DNA of 9,950 bases from Clostridia bacterium (GTDB lineage Bacteria; Bacillota; Peptococcia; DRI-13; DTU073), in contig DUTO01000024.1 of NCBI GenBank assembly GCA_012842035.1, forward strand, positions 1-9,950, in the 5' to 3' direction. This document shows, piece after piece, positions 1-8,800 of this stretch (its first letter is position 1; the number at the start of each line of letters is the position of its first letter). Made by a program: the position numbers and the translations under genes. Under the pieces are notes generated by a model. It did no database searches and was not told the DNA's origin. It saw only the letters and a program-made list of their open reading frames with translations.

Positions 1-1111
1 AACCATGTGCTCCTGTATCATGTATTACAAGCAAGTCTCCCTTGTCAATTTGTGGTAACATGCGATCAATTGCGAATTTATCATTGTTTTCACATAAACC
101 ACCAACAATATCATATTTATGGTCATAGGGCTCATTTTCTTTACCCATAACCGTTATATGATGATATGCGCCATATATGGCCGGACGCATGAGATTTACG
201 GCGCAAGCATCTACACCAATATATTTCTTGTAAATGTTCTTTTCATGTATCGCTGTGGTAACAAGACAACCATAGGAACCTAACATAAATCTACCAAGCT
301 CAGTATATATTTTAATATCACCCATTCCAGCAGGTATCAAAATCTCTTCATATACTTTTCGAATACTTTGCCCAACTGTTAAAATGTCGACAGGCTGCTG
401 CTCCGGATGATAAGGAATGCCAATACCACCCGACAAATTTACAAATGAAATGTGGGCACCTGTTCTATATTTCAACTCAACAGCAGTTTTAAATAAAATT
501 TTTGCAAGTGCAAGATAGTATTCATTTACTATCGTATTACTTGCCAAAAATGCATGCAATCCAAAACTCTTTACTCCCTTTTCCTGAAGCATAATAAACC
601 CTTCAGTTAATTGCTCTCGCGTAAAACCATATTTTGCTTCACTTGGATTACCCATTATCGCATTTTCTACAACAAAATCACCTCCAGGATTATAACGACA
701 ACTTATCGTTTCAGGAATACCTGCAACTTTTTCCAAAAACTTTATATGGGAGATATCGTCAAGATTTATTATAGCATCTAGTTTCCGTGCAAAAACAAAA
801 TCCTCTTCGGGTGTTGCGTTTGACGAAAACATAACTTCATCTCCTCTAAATCCAACTATATCAGACATCATAAGTTCAGTGTATGATGAACAGTCAACAC
901 CACATCCCTCTTCTTTTAATATCTTTAATATTGTCGGATTGGGAGTAGCCTTTACCGCGAAATACTCCTTAAATCCTTTGTTCCACGCAAACGCCCGTTT
1001 TAATCTACGGGCATTTTCCCGAATCCCTTTTTCATCATACAAATGAAAAGGCGTTGGATACTTTTTTGTGATTTCTTTTAGCTGTTCTAAGCTGACAAAA
1101 GTTTTTTTCAT
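1..1111 (-). CDS. lysA: Diaminopimelate decarboxylase, 5' part (runs off left edge)
   Basis: PLP-dependent fold-III decarboxylase that converts meso-diaminopimelate to L-lysine and CO2, the last step of lysine synthesis in the cytoplasm. The first 370 codons are present; roughly the last 50 lie outside the window (inferred from usual family length). The ATG at 1111 is preceded by GGAGG at 6 bases. Visible landmarks: the Schiff-base lysine in FAVKATPN (K54), the active-site-loop histidine H186 in GLHAF, the phosphate-binding GGIG (228-231), ExGR (271-274), and the catalytic-cysteine segment CENND (340-344), where many LysA proteins have CESxD. The opening (YPTPFHLYDEKGIRENA) and the VNLMRPAIYGAYHHI segment match the clostridial LysA branch. 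It is more AT-rich than addAB and uses many ATA and AGA codons. A separate promoter is likely in the spacer upstream. Identification is firm; the sub-branch is from memory of the family. Confidence 0.95.
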   Translation of the reverse strand, partial: MKKTFVSLEQLKEITKKYPTPFHLYDEKGIRENARRLKRAFAWNKGFKEYFAVKATPNPTILKILKEEGCGVDCSSYTELMMSDIVGFRGDEVMFSSNATPEEDFVFARKLDAIINLDDISHIKFLEKVAGIPETISCRYNPGGDFVVENAIMGNPSEAKYGFTREQLTEGFIMLQEKGVKSFGLHAFLASNTIVNEYYLALAKILFKTAVELKYRTGAHISFVNLSGGIGIPYHPEQQPVDILTVGQSIRKVYEEILIPAGMGDIKIYTELGRFMLGSYGCLVTTAIHEKNIYKKYIGVDACAVNLMRPAIYGAYHHITVMGKENEPYDHKYDIVGGLCENNDKFAIDRMLPQIDKGDLLVIHDTGAHG

Positions 1112-1117
1112 TTTTAG

Positions 1118-1122
1118 CCTCC
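1118..1122 (-). promoter_or_regulatory. lysA ribosome binding site
   Basis: GGAGG on the minus strand, 6 bases before the ATG at 1111. It fixes the lysA start. Confidence 0.85.
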
Positions 1123-1342
1123 ATTAACAACCTGTAAATTTCTAATTCTATTATATAGTATTTTGATACACCTTCTTTATAAAGTTATAACTTCCCCCAT
1201 TTTATAGATATATTCTAACTAGCACTTACGTAAATTTTAATTTTTATACTTTCAAAGAAAGTGTCAAGTTGTTATAGGAAAAAATCCTCAGAATAATCCT
1301 TTCATCTCCTTTTATTTTCCCATATTTCACTCTCTTACGATA

Positions 1343-1351
1343 ATTATACCA
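1343..1351 (-). promoter_or_regulatory. Putative extended -10 promoter for lysA
   Basis: The minus strand reads TGGTATAAT, a perfect TATAAT hexamer (1343-1348) with the TGn extension. The -35 match is weak: TATTGA lies at 16-base spacing and TTGAAC at 14. An extended -10 can compensate for a poor -35. Transcription would begin near 1336, leaving a leader of about 225 bases. This is inferred from the motif alone. Confidence 0.5.
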
Positions 1352-1405
1352 CAATATTTAATGTTCAATAAATTTTATTCAATAAAGGATCTTGTCCCCT
1401 ATCCC

Positions 1406-4400
1406 CTACACTGAAATCGACTCCTGTAGATAAAAGGAATAGAGGAGTTTTTCTTTAACAGGCAAGGTCAAAATAGTACGTACCGCTCGAGCATAAAGCT
1501 CCATCTGCACCTTGTACCGCTCCTGTAAAACAGCAAGACAATCAACCTTATCTGTTTTGTAATCAACAAGCACATATTCCTCTCCCTCTTTAAAAAGGCA
1601 GTCAATCGTCCCCTGAACAATAATTATCTCCTCGGCAAGATTAGCTACCTCCGGATAAAGTTCCCCGACCGGAAGAGCTAACATAAATGGAACTTCTCGC
1701 TGTAAATCTTCTCCCACACAAATCCTTTTCCCCAAGGGTGAATGAACAAAGCGGACAATTGCCTCTACATCTATAGCCTCTGCCTGAAGCGGAGCAATAA
1801 ATTCCCGTCTCACCATCTCTGCGATCTGTACCTTTACCCTAGTTTCCGTATCAGCGTGAGCAAAATTCAAATAGCGCATGACCAAATGTAAAGCTGTTCC
1901 TTTTTCACTAGCAGAAAGACCTTTTTTCTGCAAAAATTGTGGTCTTTGGGCAAAACGCCGTCTCCTAAAAAATTGCTGCCTCATATCCTGCTCTCCGGCT
2001 AACAATTGGTAGCGGTTTTTTATTTCCGTCACCGAGACCTTCCCCGGAATATTAGCTAAAGAGACATAAGGATATTGCCAGTTTAATCTACTCACAATTT
2101 CACTGTTTTCTGCCCCACTCTCCACAGGCAAAAGCTCTCTTATCCGTGCTAATTCTTCCCCATAATCAAACCCTTCTTTTTTTTCTATAGCCTCAATCGT
2201 GCGCGGGTCCCACAGACTAATACGCCAAGGAGCCGGGTCTTCTTCTATTACCTCCCATGCTTTGTCCTCACAACCTGCTATTTCCCGTAAGACTTGGCTT
2301 TCTTGATGCCTTATTAAACAAGGCCCTAACCAATCCCAAGGGCATTGCGGTTGCAGTAAAACACCAACCGGTAGCTCCCATCCTTGCTGAGCAACTACCT
2401 TACTCCATTTCCGAGCCTCCTTCTCCAAATCTTTTACCGAGCCTACTAAAATCAAAGCATCCCTAGCCCTAGTCATCGCCACATAAAGAATCCGTACTTC
2501 TTCGGCTAACATTTCCGTTTTTAATTTATCGCGTACTATTAATTTCGCTAAAGTAGGATATTTTAAACGCTTATCCGGATCTACCCACACCGGACCGAGT
2601 CCCAAATCACGATCTAATAATACATCACCGGAAAGGTCCTTTAAATTAAAAGGTTTACCTAAACAGCCTACAAAAACTACCGGAAACTCTAACCCTTTAC
2701 TCTGATGTATACTCATAATCCGTACAACGTTCTCGTTTTCCCCCAAAGCTCGTGCCGTCCCTAAATCACTACCCGAATCTGCTAAACGCTTTAAAAAGCG
2801 TAAGAATTTAAAAAGCCCCTTCATCGTTGTATCTTCAAACTGTTTAGCTCGCTCTAAAAGTGCTCTGAGATTAGCCTGTCTCTGTTTTCCTCCCGGCAGT
2901 GCTCCTACATAGTCATAATAGCCTGTTTCCCGATATAAAAGCCAAATCAATTCTACCAAAGAATTACGCCGGGCAAACGTACGCCAACTCCTTAGTCTCT
3001 TCAAAAAAGAACGTAAAGTACTCCTTAAAGGTTCCTCTTCCTTACGTGCCGCTAAACAAAGCGCTACATAAAAGTCAGCAGCAGAACTATGTAAACGAAG
3101 ACGAGCTAACTCTTCTACCGAAAGACCGACGATGGGAGAAAACAACACCGCCGTCAAAGGAATATCCTGACAAGGATTATCAATGACCTTTAATAAAGAT
3201 AACATGACCTGTACTTCCTGAGCAGCAAAATAGCCACTACCTATCTCCGCATAGACCGGAAGACCTAATTTGCGAAACTCTTCCAAAAAAGTTGGCGCTG
3301 TATTTTTAGTGGAACGCAGCAAAACTACTATATCGCGAAACTCAACCGGGCGATATGTTTTTTTCTCTTGATCCCAAACTACCATTTCCTCCTGTAATTC
3401 TAAAATTCTCCTGCCTATCAGTCGAGCCTCCACCTGTAAAGAGCTCAACTCCTCTTCCCTTTCCGTCAAGACACCTGTTTCGCCTTCTAAGAACCGTTTC
3501 TTTCCGACATCAGGTTTTTCTACAGCAACATTTTCCTTCTTTTTAGCCTGTGCCTCCACCAAATGTACTTCTAACGGATACTCTTTTTGTCTTGCCGCGG
3601 CATCTTCTGTCCAAGTAGCTCCAAAAACTAATTCATGCTCGCGGTCGTAAGTAATCCCGCCTAAATGACTGCCCATTAATTGACGAAAAATAAAATTCAC
3701 TCCGGCAACAATGTTTCTTCTACTCCGAAAATTTTTAGCTAAATTTATTTTTAGTTCAGTTTTTCCTATTTCTTGTGGATAACGATGATATTTTTCTAAA
3801 AAAAGCCCCGGTTCAGCTAAACGAAAACCATAGATACTCTGTTTCACATCACCCACCATAAACAGATTGGGAATCTCTGTTTTCTCTCGTGAAACCAAAG
3901 TCAAGATTGTTTCCTGCACAGCATTAATATCTTGATATTCATCAACTAATACTTCCTCAAACCTTTGACGTAGTCTTTTTGCCAATTCAGTAGGCATCCA
4001 ACCTTTTTCCGTCTTTTCACCTAACAAACTTAAAGCAAAATATTCCAAGTCATCAAAGTCAAGCACATTTAGCTCTATCTTCCTTTGTAAATAATGCTCG
4101 GAAAATTCGATTACCAACCGGCAAAGACAACTCAGCAAAGGAGCCATCTCATGCATATCGGCAACCAATTCCTCAGGACTCTGTACCAAATACTCCTTTT
4201 GTAAGTCTTGCACCATTTGCTTGGCTTGATTACGCAAAGCCTGTACTGCTTCCTTTAAAGAGATATCTACTTCTCCGCGACAAGCCTTTAAAGACGAAAA
4301 CTCAAATACCGCCAAAGCTGCTAAAAGCTCCTCACTCTGCTCTCTATTTAGCACTAAAATCTCTTCTAAACCCTCCAAATCTGCCTCTAGAGTAGAACTA

Positions 4401-5158
4401 TATACAAGAGGACCTCCCGGCTGTAACGCTAAATCATAGGCCTCTTGCAATAAAGCTATGGCTTCCTGTAAAACAATGATTATTTTATCTGCTAAACGAT
4501 TAAAAAGAACTTGCATTGGTTTATCGGTAAGGTCTGCTTGAAAAACTTGTCCTGCTTTAGTTAGCCATGTACAAGGGTCCGGCTGACTACGTGAAAAGGT
4601 ATAGAGCTTCAAAACTAGCTCCTGTAAATTTTGGTCATCTCTTTGTCCACCCATTCCCTCCACTAAAGCTAAAAAGGTCGGCTCTTCTTCCTCGTATTTT
4701 TCTTCAAAAAGGTTCTCTAAAACTTCCATCTTGAGCAAGACACCTTCGACATCATCAGCAATCCGAAATCGCGGGTCTAAAGCTAAATCACCGGGCAACT
4801 GTAGGCGATAATAATTTTGGCGCACAATTTCTAAACAAAAAGAGTGCAAAGTAGAGATCGCCGCTTTACCTAAAAGAAGTCTCTGCTTTTGCAGACACCG
4901 ATCCTCGGGGTTTTCTCGCAAACGCTTTGTTAATGCAGCATCGATTCTCTCTCTCATTTCACGAGCCGCCGCATTAGTAAAAGTCACAACCAGCAATCTA
5001 TCTACATCAAGTGGATTTTGTTCATCTAAAATTCGACTGACGATTCTTTCTACCAAGACTGCCGTTTTACCGGAACCTGCCGCCGCCGAAACCAAAAGAC
5101 TACAATCTCTAGTCTTAATCGCATCCTCTTGTTCACGTGTCCATTTTGTCTTACTCAT
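1406..5158 (-). CDS. addA: ATP-dependent helicase/nuclease subunit A (AddA)
   Basis: Motor and nuclease subunit of the AddAB complex, which unwinds and resects double-stranded DNA ends until a Chi-like site, then supplies a 3' tail for RecA. The 1250-residue protein (B. subtilis AddA is about 1230) has a complete superfamily 1A helicase: Q-motif Q10, Walker A AAAGSGKT (25-32, K31), motif Ia VTFTNAAA, motif II DEYQD (406-410), motif III GDVKQSIYGFR (436-446), NFRSR (476-480), motif V around MSIHQSKGLEF (815-825) and motif VI VAMTRARD (893-900). The C-terminal RecB-type nuclease shows GTALH (H1091), GTID (D1186), DYK (D1199, K1201) and Q1218. I chose the ATG at 5158 because AAGGAG sits 7 bases upstream; an in-frame GTG at 5191 has no such site. 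It follows the HEPN gene by 40 bases and is probably the last gene of the addB operon. Confidence 0.97.
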   Translation of the reverse strand: MSKTKWTREQEDAIKTRDCSLLVSAAAGSGKTAVLVERIVSRILDEQNPLDVDRLLVVTFTNAAAREMRERIDAALTKRLRENPEDRCLQKQRLLLGKAAISTLHSFCLEIVRQNYYRLQLPGDLALDPRFRIADDVEGVLLKMEVLENLFEEKYEEEEPTFLALVEGMGGQRDDQNLQELVLKLYTFSRSQPDPCTWLTKAGQVFQADLTDKPMQVLFNRLADKIIIVLQEAIALLQEAYDLALQPGGPLVYSSTLEADLEGLEEILVLNREQSEELLAALAVFEFSSLKACRGEVDISLKEAVQALRNQAKQMVQDLQKEYLVQSPEELVADMHEMAPLLSCLCRLVIEFSEHYLQRKIELNVLDFDDLEYFALSLLGEKTEKGWMPTELAKRLRQRFEEVLVDEYQDINAVQETILTLVSREKTEIPNLFMVGDVKQSIYGFRLAEPGLFLEKYHRYPQEIGKTELKINLAKNFRSRRNIVAGVNFIFRQLMGSHLGGITYDREHELVFGATWTEDAAARQKEYPLEVHLVEAQAKKKENVAVEKPDVGKKRFLEGETGVLTEREEELSSLQVEARLIGRRILELQEEMVVWDQEKKTYRPVEFRDIVVLLRSTKNTAPTFLEEFRKLGLPVYAEIGSGYFAAQEVQVMLSLLKVIDNPCQDIPLTAVLFSPIVGLSVEELARLRLHSSAADFYVALCLAARKEEEPLRSTLRSFLKRLRSWRTFARRNSLVELIWLLYRETGYYDYVGALPGGKQRQANLRALLERAKQFEDTTMKGLFKFLRFLKRLADSGSDLGTARALGENENVVRIMSIHQSKGLEFPVVFVGCLGKPFNLKDLSGDVLLDRDLGLGPVWVDPDKRLKYPTLAKLIVRDKLKTEMLAEEVRILYVAMTRARDALILVGSVKDLEKEARKWSKVVAQQGWELPVGVLLQPQCPWDWLGPCLIRHQESQVLREIAGCEDKAWEVIEEDPAPWRISLWDPRTIEAIEKKEGFDYGEELARIRELLPVESGAENSEIVSRLNWQYPYVSLANIPGKVSVTEIKNRYQLLAGEQDMRQQFFRRRRFAQRPQFLQKKGLSASEKGTALHLVMRYLNFAHADTETRVKVQIAEMVRREFIAPLQAEAIDVEAIVRFVHSPLGKRICVGEDLQREVPFMLALPVGELYPEVANLAEEIIIVQGTIDCLFKEGEEYVLVDYKTDKVDCLAVLQERYKVQMELYARAVRTILTLPVKEKLLYSFYLQESISV

Positions 5159-5165
5159 TTTTCCA

Positions 5166-5170
5166 CTCCT
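5166..5170 (-). promoter_or_regulatory. addA ribosome binding site
   Basis: AGGAG on the minus strand, 7 bases before the ATG at 5158. It decides the addA start over the longer open frame beginning with GTG at 5191, and it lies within the 40-base gap after the HEPN gene. Confidence 0.8.
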
Positions 5171-5198
5171 TACGCTTACCCTTATAAACACAACATAA

Positions 5199-5591
5199 TT
5201 ATTCTTGCAATTTGCTCAATAAATCGTCAAATTCCCGGATATATATATTAATAATTCTTTTTGTAATTTCCTCGGCGATTTCTTCCTTATACACATGTGA
5301 AGTTAAATTTCCATCCTTTAACATAAGCAGCCAATTTTCTTCATTCATAATCAGCTTTTGAGCATATGCTTCTTTAAAAACTGCTCTCGGCGAATTTTTA
5401 TCTACTATACCTATACTTTCCAAATAATCCTTTGTAGTTTTCCAGGCAAGTTCGTAAGTAAACTCAAATCTTTGAATAACACCATCACGAATTACATCAT
5501 TGGCATTATCCTGTTTGAATTGCTCGGCAGCTTCCTTTAATCTTTGAAGTGCCTTTTTAAAATTACTTAATTTTATTTTAATTTTGCTCAT
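5199..5591 (-). CDS. HEPN / HI0074-family nucleotidyltransferase partner (putative type VII toxin)
   Basis: A 130-residue helical protein of the HI0074 family, the HEPN partner of minimal nucleotidyltransferases. Family features seen are RFEFTYELAWKTTKDYL (41-57), SPRAVFKEAY (68-77) and NLTSHVYKEEIAEEI (95-109). In HepT/MntA (type VII) toxin-antitoxin pairs, the HEPN protein is an RNase with an Rx4HxY motif and the nucleotidyltransferase silences it by adding AMP to the Tyr. Here N95, H99 and Y101 are present, but the Arg position is Gly94 (codon GGA, one transition from AGA), so RNase activity is doubtful. The ATG at 5591 overlaps the upstream gene by 14 bases, and a GGAAGG site lies upstream. 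It is about 32% G+C in the lines I counted, lower than addA and addB at about 40%. The family call is firm; toxin function is an inference. Confidence 0.85.
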   Translation of the reverse strand: MSKIKIKLSNFKKALQRLKEAAEQFKQDNANDVIRDGVIQRFEFTYELAWKTTKDYLESIGIVDKNSPRAVFKEAYAQKLIMNEENWLLMLKDGNLTSHVYKEEIAEEITKRIINIYIREFDDLLSKLQE

Positions 5592-5865
5592 AGATAATTA
5601 CACCTTCCTTCCTAATCTTCTCAATGAATTTATCTGTAACACCCTCCTTAATAAAGGTTACATCAATTTCTTTTAATGTTTCCATTTCCTCTATTTCAGA
5701 ACTAAAATATGCTTTATCCAATTCTGATAACCTATCTCCAAAAACTGCCAAGTCATAATCACTGGTAGGAGAATGATCGCCTCTGGCACGAGAGCCATAT
5801 AATACGATTTTTCTTATTTTATATTTTTTAGCCATTTCCTTTATTTTACATAAAACTTCATCCAT
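5578..5865 (-). CDS. Minimal nucleotidyltransferase (MNT, MntA-like putative antitoxin)
   Basis: A 95-residue, single-domain polymerase-beta-fold nucleotidyltransferase, the usual partner of the HEPN gene that follows it. The core GSRARGDHSPTSDYDLAVF (24-42) contains the GS motif and the first two metal-binding acidic residues, D36 and D38. The third is D68 in EIDVTF, so the active site looks complete. In studied type VII systems this protein transfers AMP from ATP to a tyrosine of the HEPN toxin. The ATG at 5865 has AAAAGGAG 9 bases upstream. It starts only 6 bases after the addB stop and ends 14 bases inside the HEPN gene, so translational coupling on both sides is likely. Its base composition, like that of its partner, is AT-rich. 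Whether it acts as an antitoxin here is an inference. Confidence 0.88.
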   Translation of the reverse strand: MDEVLCKIKEMAKKYKIRKIVLYGSRARGDHSPTSDYDLAVFGDRLSELDKAYFSSEIEEMETLKEIDVTFIKEGVTDKFIEKIRKEGVIIYEQN

Positions 5866-5871
5866 ATTTCT

Positions 5872-8800
5872 TCACTCCTTTTCGATATTAGACCTTGCTG
5901 CCCTTATTTTGGACCAGATTTCTTCAGCCTCACGTGGCTGGAAAAACCGATAAGTATGACCGGGAAGCAAAGGGTCAAACCCACACACAGCCGGATAAGA
6001 ACAATATGTGCAAGGTTCCTTTCCTTTATAACGATAAGGTTGAATTGCTACCTCTCCCGACATAATTTCCGTACTAATCTCTAGCAGAAGATTTTGCACA
6101 TAAGAGCAAAGGTCGGCAAATTCTTCATCTGTCCACACATTTTGTATATTCTTATAAAATTGACCCTTTTTACTGATCGCCACAGGCAACAAATCAGAAT
6201 ACCCGGCTATTTCTTTATCCATTAATTTTACTACTTCCGGATCTTCTAATAAATATCCTTGCATCTTTAGTTCTTTTAAAATCTTTTCCTCTACTTCAGT
6301 TTCACTTAAAGGGCCCGGGGCAATAATCAAAGGGTCCCGAACAGGAAAATATAATACTCCACCGGGTTTTACTTCTCCATCCACTAAATGATGTACCTGT
6401 GTTAAAGCTACCGCCAAATAAGTCAAAAGCTGTAGTCTTAAACCATAAAAAATCTCCTCTAGGTCAAGAGAGGTCTGCCCTGATTTATAATCAACCACCC
6501 GTAAATATGACCCCTCCTCAACAGAAGCAACATCAAGTCGGTCAATTCTACCTCGCACATCTATTTTCATTCCCTCAGCCAAAGAAAAACTTAATCCCGG
6601 CAGATCACCTTTTTCCCCAAAAGATATTTCCATTCCTAATGGACGAAAAATCCCCCGCCTCTCATGTTCACCTAAAACAGTCACCGCCCGCAAAAGAATA
6701 CGCTTTAATTTACCGGTTAAATAACGATAACGAGCCGTACTTAAAAGCACCTCATTCTGTAAACGTGGTGCCAATTTCTCAACAATCTTGGACACGATTT
6801 CCTGCATCTCTTGTAGAGTTAATTCACCACAAACTAAATTATTTGCTTTTAAATAACGATAAAAACTCTCCAAACCGGCATGAAAAAACTGTCCCAAATC
6901 AGGTGCAGCTACTTTATGTTCTGTCCGTTCCTGTAATTGTAAACCATAAGTAAGGAAATGAGAAAAAGGACAGGCTCTAAACCTTTCTAGTCGCGAAACA
7001 CTTACCCGCAAATTCTGACCATATAATCTTCTTACTAACACAGGAGGAATTTTTATAGCTTCGTGCCGATAAAAAAGCCCTTCCGCAATCTTCGCTAAAG
7101 GTTGTTGCCATTCTTGTTGCTTTAAATACCAATTATAAACGTCCCACCATAGTGGAGCAATTTTTTCCCCTTCCTTAGCTTGACGCAAAGCGGCTACTAA
7201 ATAACTAAAAGTAGAACGAGGCGAAGCCACTTTTTCTTCAGCACTTTCTCTCTCCGGGTCTAAAACAAGTTCAGCCCGGGGAAAAAGCATCTGCACACGC
7301 GACAAAAGTGAAGAAGCTGTTAAAGCCTTCCCTTCCTCATCAGCCAAAGCAAAACTAAGTATCAAATAATGACTGGCTGTCGTCAACGCTTTATAAAGTA
7401 AAAACTGTTCAGCATAAAGCTTTTTTTCCGTAGTCGGAGCCAAAACAATTTTTTGTTCAGCTAAAAGAAGACGGTCCGCATCATTAAAAATTCCACTCTC
7501 TACAATTTTCGCCGGAAAAACACCTTCATTTATTCCTAAAATAATTACTGCTTTTAAATCAGGGTTGCGGGAACGATCTACAGAACCTACTAAAACTTGA
7601 TCCAAACCGGGAGGAATCAAACCAAGTTCTAAAGTTTCCAAGCCCCCAATGACCACTTGACTAAATTCTTGTAAACTCATTTCTTGCTCACCAAGAACCC
7701 CAACCAAACGATCTAATAATTCTAAGATTTCTTGCCAGACTTGAGCATGAATCCGTGCTTCCTCCAGCTCCCCCTTTTCTTCAGCCTTCATACTCCAACG
7801 TTCTAATTTCTTAGCTATAGCATTTTTTTCTAAAAAAGAAAAAAGAATCTCACTATATTCTCTACCCTTAACTGCAGTTTGCAAAGCTTCTTGTAAAGGA
7901 AGTAATAGCCCAACAACCTTCTCCCGCACTTTATTTACTCGTTGTAATAATTCCTGTTTCTCCGTAGACAACTCCCTTGTTCCTTCTGCTGCTAAACCTG
8001 TTTTAAACTGCCAAGGTCGACTATCAGTCCAACGACTGCCTCTAATGCCATGCTCTAAACAATAATTTTCTAAAAGGTCAGTTTCCCGTCGTGAAAGAGG
8101 GAGCAAATCCGTCTTTAAACAGCGAAAAAGTGGTTCATAACTCCACCCGCCCTGTACTACTTCCAAGACACTCTGAATTAAATCAGGTAAAGGATGATGA
8201 CGCACCGGCTTTTTCATATCGAGAAAAAAGGGAATCCTATAATCTTTAAAAACATTCGCAATTAAATTCTCATAATTAGTAAAGTCACGTAACAAAACAG
8301 CAATATCTTGGTAGCGCAAACCTTTTTCCCGGCAAAGAAAAAGAATTTCCCGGGCTGCTTTTTCCACCTCTTCCTGCCGATTGACTGCCGCCTGTAATTT
8401 AAGAGCACTGGCTTCTTCCTTAAATATGGGTTTTATCTGTAAAAAGCTTTCTTCCAAAAAGGCTAATTCTGCTCTTTCCCGAAAGCGTCTTAATCGAGGT
8501 TCAGGTAAAACAAAAACATCTGCTAGCGGACACTGAATTTCCGCCGCCATCTCTAATAAACATTGATAAGTTTCCCAAGGTTTAAAAAACAAATGTGTTT
8601 CGGGAAGTTTTTGCTGTAAACATTCCGGATTAAGACATAAAGTTATGTTCACCTGCTGACAATATAGTAATAGTTCTTTGATTACCGCAAATTCTAAAGG
8701 AGTAAAACCATGAAAACCATCAATCCATACTTGTGCTGTTTTTAAAAAATCAGCTTGATAAAGATGATCGGCTAAAAGCTGTAAATTATCGTTGATATCT

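Larger units (their letters stand above)
1112..1405. other. AT-rich intergenic region between addA and lysA
   Basis: This spacer holds no gene that I can support. It contains the likely lysA promoter (1343-1351) and so a leader of about 225 bases. I see no lysine-riboswitch or T-box core motifs. Small symmetric elements include overlapping palindromes CTTTATAAAG (1175-1184) and AAGTTATAACTT (1182-1193), a 6-bp hairpin with arms ACTTTC/GAAAGT (1248-1262), and a twofold TTCAATAAA direct repeat (1364-1372 and 1378-1386). No G+C-rich hairpin with a U-tract is visible after addA, so no intrinsic terminator is called. Confidence 0.6.

Noticed and set aside
1112..1405. Lysine riboswitch, T-box or intrinsic terminator between addA and lysA
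   Set aside because: No characteristic core motifs and no G+C-rich stem followed by a T-run could be found on either strand.
2257..3546. Three open frames of 63-95 codons on the plus strand within addA
   Set aside because: All lie opposite intact addA domains and look like antisense shadows without start signals or recognisable motifs.
5159..5191. Eleven-residue N-terminal extension of AddA starting at GTG 5191
   Set aside because: There is no ribosome binding site before the GTG, whereas the ATG at 5158 has AAGGAG at the right distance and gives the usual AddA N-terminus.
5358..5540. 60-codon plus-strand frame with hydrophobic stretches opposite the HEPN gene
   Set aside because: Antisense shadow of an AT-rich gene, with no ribosome binding site; the apparent membrane segments come from base composition.
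6399..6953. 184-codon open frame on the plus strand within addB
   Set aside because: It is antisense to a complete, well-conserved addB, has low-complexity Lys/Pro/Gln-rich content, no family resemblance and no good ribosome binding site.
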